Shown one piece after another: positions 61,691-64,000 of a stretch of 64,000 nucleotides of DNA. The notes under the pieces are model-generated. The model saw only the letters and a list, made by a program, of their open reading frames with translations. It did not search any database and was not told the origin of the DNA. The stretch covers positions 191,001 to 255,000 of the forward strand of contig LSRY02000007.1 in assembly GCA_001643675.2 (NCBI GenBank), written 5' to 3'. Origin of the DNA: Monocercomonoides exilis. Its lineage: Eukaryota > Preaxostyla > Oxymonadida > Polymastigidae. Position numbers and translations under genes: made by a program. The first letter of the stretch is position 1, and every line of letters starts with the position of its first letter.

Positions 61691-64000
61691 TTTGGATAAT
61701 TAACCTCTTATATGCACAGAGATTCAGGTACGACGCAATAAAAATCATTTGTTAGTTGCAAAACACAACTCTTGTCTTATATTGGAATCAGTCGTTATTT
61801 TTCCACAACTATTTACAGCAGAATGTCCAATAAGCTTGTCAAACCGTTTTATTTGTATTCAAAACATATCGTTGCATTCAAATGAGGCTAGAAAGTCATT
61901 TCCAACAATTATTGAATATTGTTCAGCAGCTGAACCTTTGTTTCAAAACTGCGATGCATTTATGAAAAATAGTTATTTTTCATCATTCGATGTTAAATCT
62001 CCTTTTCCTCTTTTTGTGTCATCTTCAAGTGTAAAAAGCAGCATTGACCAATCCATTTTTAAAAACATATCTAATTCAAAAGAATTGTCAAACACCACAT
62101 ACGAAACTTCCAGTGTATCTTCAATAAGCTCTTGTGAATTCGCAAACGTTATTTCTCCATATGATGGGGGAATAATACATGGACTGAGAGGTCACAATTC
62201 CCAATGCATTTGCAACACTTCATTTTATTCAAATTTCCGATTGTCAAATGAGAATTTCAACAATAATCATTCAATGGCTAGTCAAAAAATCACTACAGGG
62301 GATATGATATGCAATGATTGTTGGTTTATAAATATCACAAATAGAGCTATTTATTTCTTATCTGAAGGAACGCTAAAGCTTTCAAGATGTGTTGGAAAGA
62401 ATTGCTTTGTTCCAGAAGCTTCAGGCTCAATGGGTTTTACAAATGGAAAAGGTTCAGTAATAATTGAAGAATCAAATTTTTTCAATTGTTCCTGTCCTCA
62501 TTCCGGTGGAGCATTCTGGACTCAGTGCAATTCTTTTTCCTGTTCTCAATCGAATTTCAGTGATGGGGAAGCTGGGCATCAGGCATTTGCACTCCATTTT
62601 GATAACACTAAAAATCCTGTTCAAATCAGTTGTTGCATATTCACAAATGGAAAACCGTTTTCTGAAACAAATACAGGAGGAGGTGCAGTAACTTTTATCA
62701 CAAATTCAAGCTGTTTTATACGAGAAAGTTCTTTTTCGAGCATTATATCTCGTTCAATTTCATCAGCAGTTGCAATAAGAGGTTCAACAAAGTTTCAAAG
62801 CAAACTCTTTTTCTGCTTTTTTGAGAAAAATGTTGGTGATATTTCATCTGATGTTTGTGCAGATGCTGCAAGCAAAAATTATATCCCAAAAGCAAACGTC
62901 GTTTTTTGCTTGTCATTTTCAACTGGTCCAAAACCACGTGTGATGATCGGAACATCTGACTGCAGTACATGGATTCCTCAAGGATTCAACATTTTGAAAG
63001 TTGATGTTGTGCATGGAGAAAATAATAGAATGTGCGGTCATGGATCAAGTGATGGCCCTTATTCCACATGCAAAACAATCGAGTACACAATTCAGGTGGC
63101 TGATCACATCTCAGGATTAACCACTCGCGTGGATATCGCTGCTGGAGCGTACACTGAAGAAGGAATGAACGTTAATAATCTCACAATGAACTTTTGTGGA
63201 GCCAGCAAGGAGTCAACAAGCATCTCTTCATCGATAATTACTTTATTTCAGATATCAACTGGTTCTGCTTCGTTGAACAAATTGAAAATTGTCCGGAATT
63301 CTTCAGCATCAATCTCCACACAACTATTTTCAATAACACAGTCAAGCGGACGATTGAATGTCAGTGATTGCATAATTACTGCAGAAGCAACAAATCATAA
63401 TCCATTCGCAACTTCTTTATTTTCATTTTCTTGTGGAGCAATGACATTTTCAGATGTAAAATTCAAATCGATGAAATTCATCTCTGTTTCTGCGATTGCC
63501 ATTGATGCAAAATCTTCTGAGAATCTGGTATTCCGCTCAGTTGATTTCGTTTCAATTGTTCGAAATGAAGGAAATGGAGCTGTTTTTGAAAAAATAGTTC
63601 AAAGAAATGAAGTTGTGACATTTTATGGAATGAATGCGAGCAATTGCCAATGTTTAAAGGGAAGCGGTGGCTGTTCCTGGCTAAGTGTTGAAAGTGGAGG
63701 AGAGGTAATTATCGGGAAGAATAGTGAAATTACAATGTTTTCTGGATGCACAGCAACAGTCAATAACTCAATTGGAGGATTCGGAGGTGCGTTGTTTTTT
63801 GATACAAAAAGAGGAGGAACAAATTTTGTTATACAGAATTTAACTTTTGGTACAGGAGGAAATGAAAACAAAGCAGATTTGGGAGGAAAAAACATTTTCA
63901 TTGATGCACAAAAAATGAGCTCAGTTGTCACATCAACAACATTTCATATTGTTTTGTCATCAGATAGCACAAAAAACACTGAGGCAATGGGGTTTGAAGA
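61691..64000 (+). CDS. Large pectin-lyase-like (beta-helix) surface protein, partial at the 3' end
   Basis: An open frame runs from about 61700 past the right edge (more than 760 residues). No ATG or signal peptide is visible in frame, so a 5' exon probably lies upstream and the start is uncertain. The sequence is built of short Ser/Asn/Thr-rich strands with regular turns: SISSCEFANVISPYDGGIIH, SVIIEESNFFNCSCPHSGGA, SDGPYSTCKTIEYTIQVADH (the PC.TI.YA block that opens a new helix), VDIAAGAYTEEGMNVNNLT and NSIGGFGGALFFDT. Cys residues recur at turns. This is the right-handed beta-helix texture seen in large surface-protein families of oxymonads and other protists. Adhesion or a cell-coat role is inference. 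Relics of the same type lie at 13.9-14.7 and 25.1-25.8 kb. Confidence 0.72.

Overview
The window is nuclear DNA of a protist. The genes have many short GT-AG introns (about 60-230 bp), several large eukaryotic complexes are represented (COP9 signalosome, APC/C, CCR4-NOT), and intergenic DNA is very AT-rich. Many proteins carry long Ser-rich low-complexity inserts. TAA, TAG and TGA all behave as stops. The large secreted pectin-lyase-like (beta-helix) protein at the right edge, with decayed relatives elsewhere, suggests an oxymonad (Preaxostyla, for example a Monocercomonoides-like species). That assignment is an inference from gene style, not a database match.

Left part (1-13.1 kb): a giant minus-strand WDR62/MAPKBP1-type double beta-propeller gene runs off the left edge. 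It is divergent from a nine-exon COP9 signalosome subunit 3 gene. Next (13.1-18.2 kb) comes a gene-poor stretch of AT-rich DNA and decayed coding relics.

The most unusual object is a 6.3 kb element at 18178-24497 with 611-bp terminal inverted repeats. Each repeat contains nested palindromes. The element encodes one 1240-residue protein that joins a complete ubiquitin-specific protease (USP) domain to a C-terminal DDE-transposase-like domain. A well-folded RNA-like segment lies directly after its stop codon.

24.5-37 kb is gene-poor. It holds a surface-protein relic, a roughly 7 kb broken Ser-rich gene of unknown function (25.98-33.03 kb), three fold-back elements and a tRNA-Pro(CGG).

37.2-61 kb is dense with housekeeping and regulatory genes: a PIAS/Siz-type SUMO ligase (head-to-head with a CNOT9 gene), a FAM221 family gene, a PP2C phosphatase, a Rab2-type GTPase with a naturally Q65L-like switch II, an AMPK beta subunit, a cyclin Y, an APC1-type subunit and an AFG2/SPATA5 AAA ATPase. 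The right end (about 61.7-64 kb) is the start of a pectin-lyase-like surface protein that leaves the window.

Regulatory themes recur: ubiquitin and SUMO (CSN3, APC1, USP element, PIAS), AMPK-PP2C signalling, and mRNA decay. Three genes carry GC-AG introns with the same donor, GCTTGA. Exon joins were worked out by hand from reading phase, splice dinucleotides and remembered family sequences; none were checked computationally.
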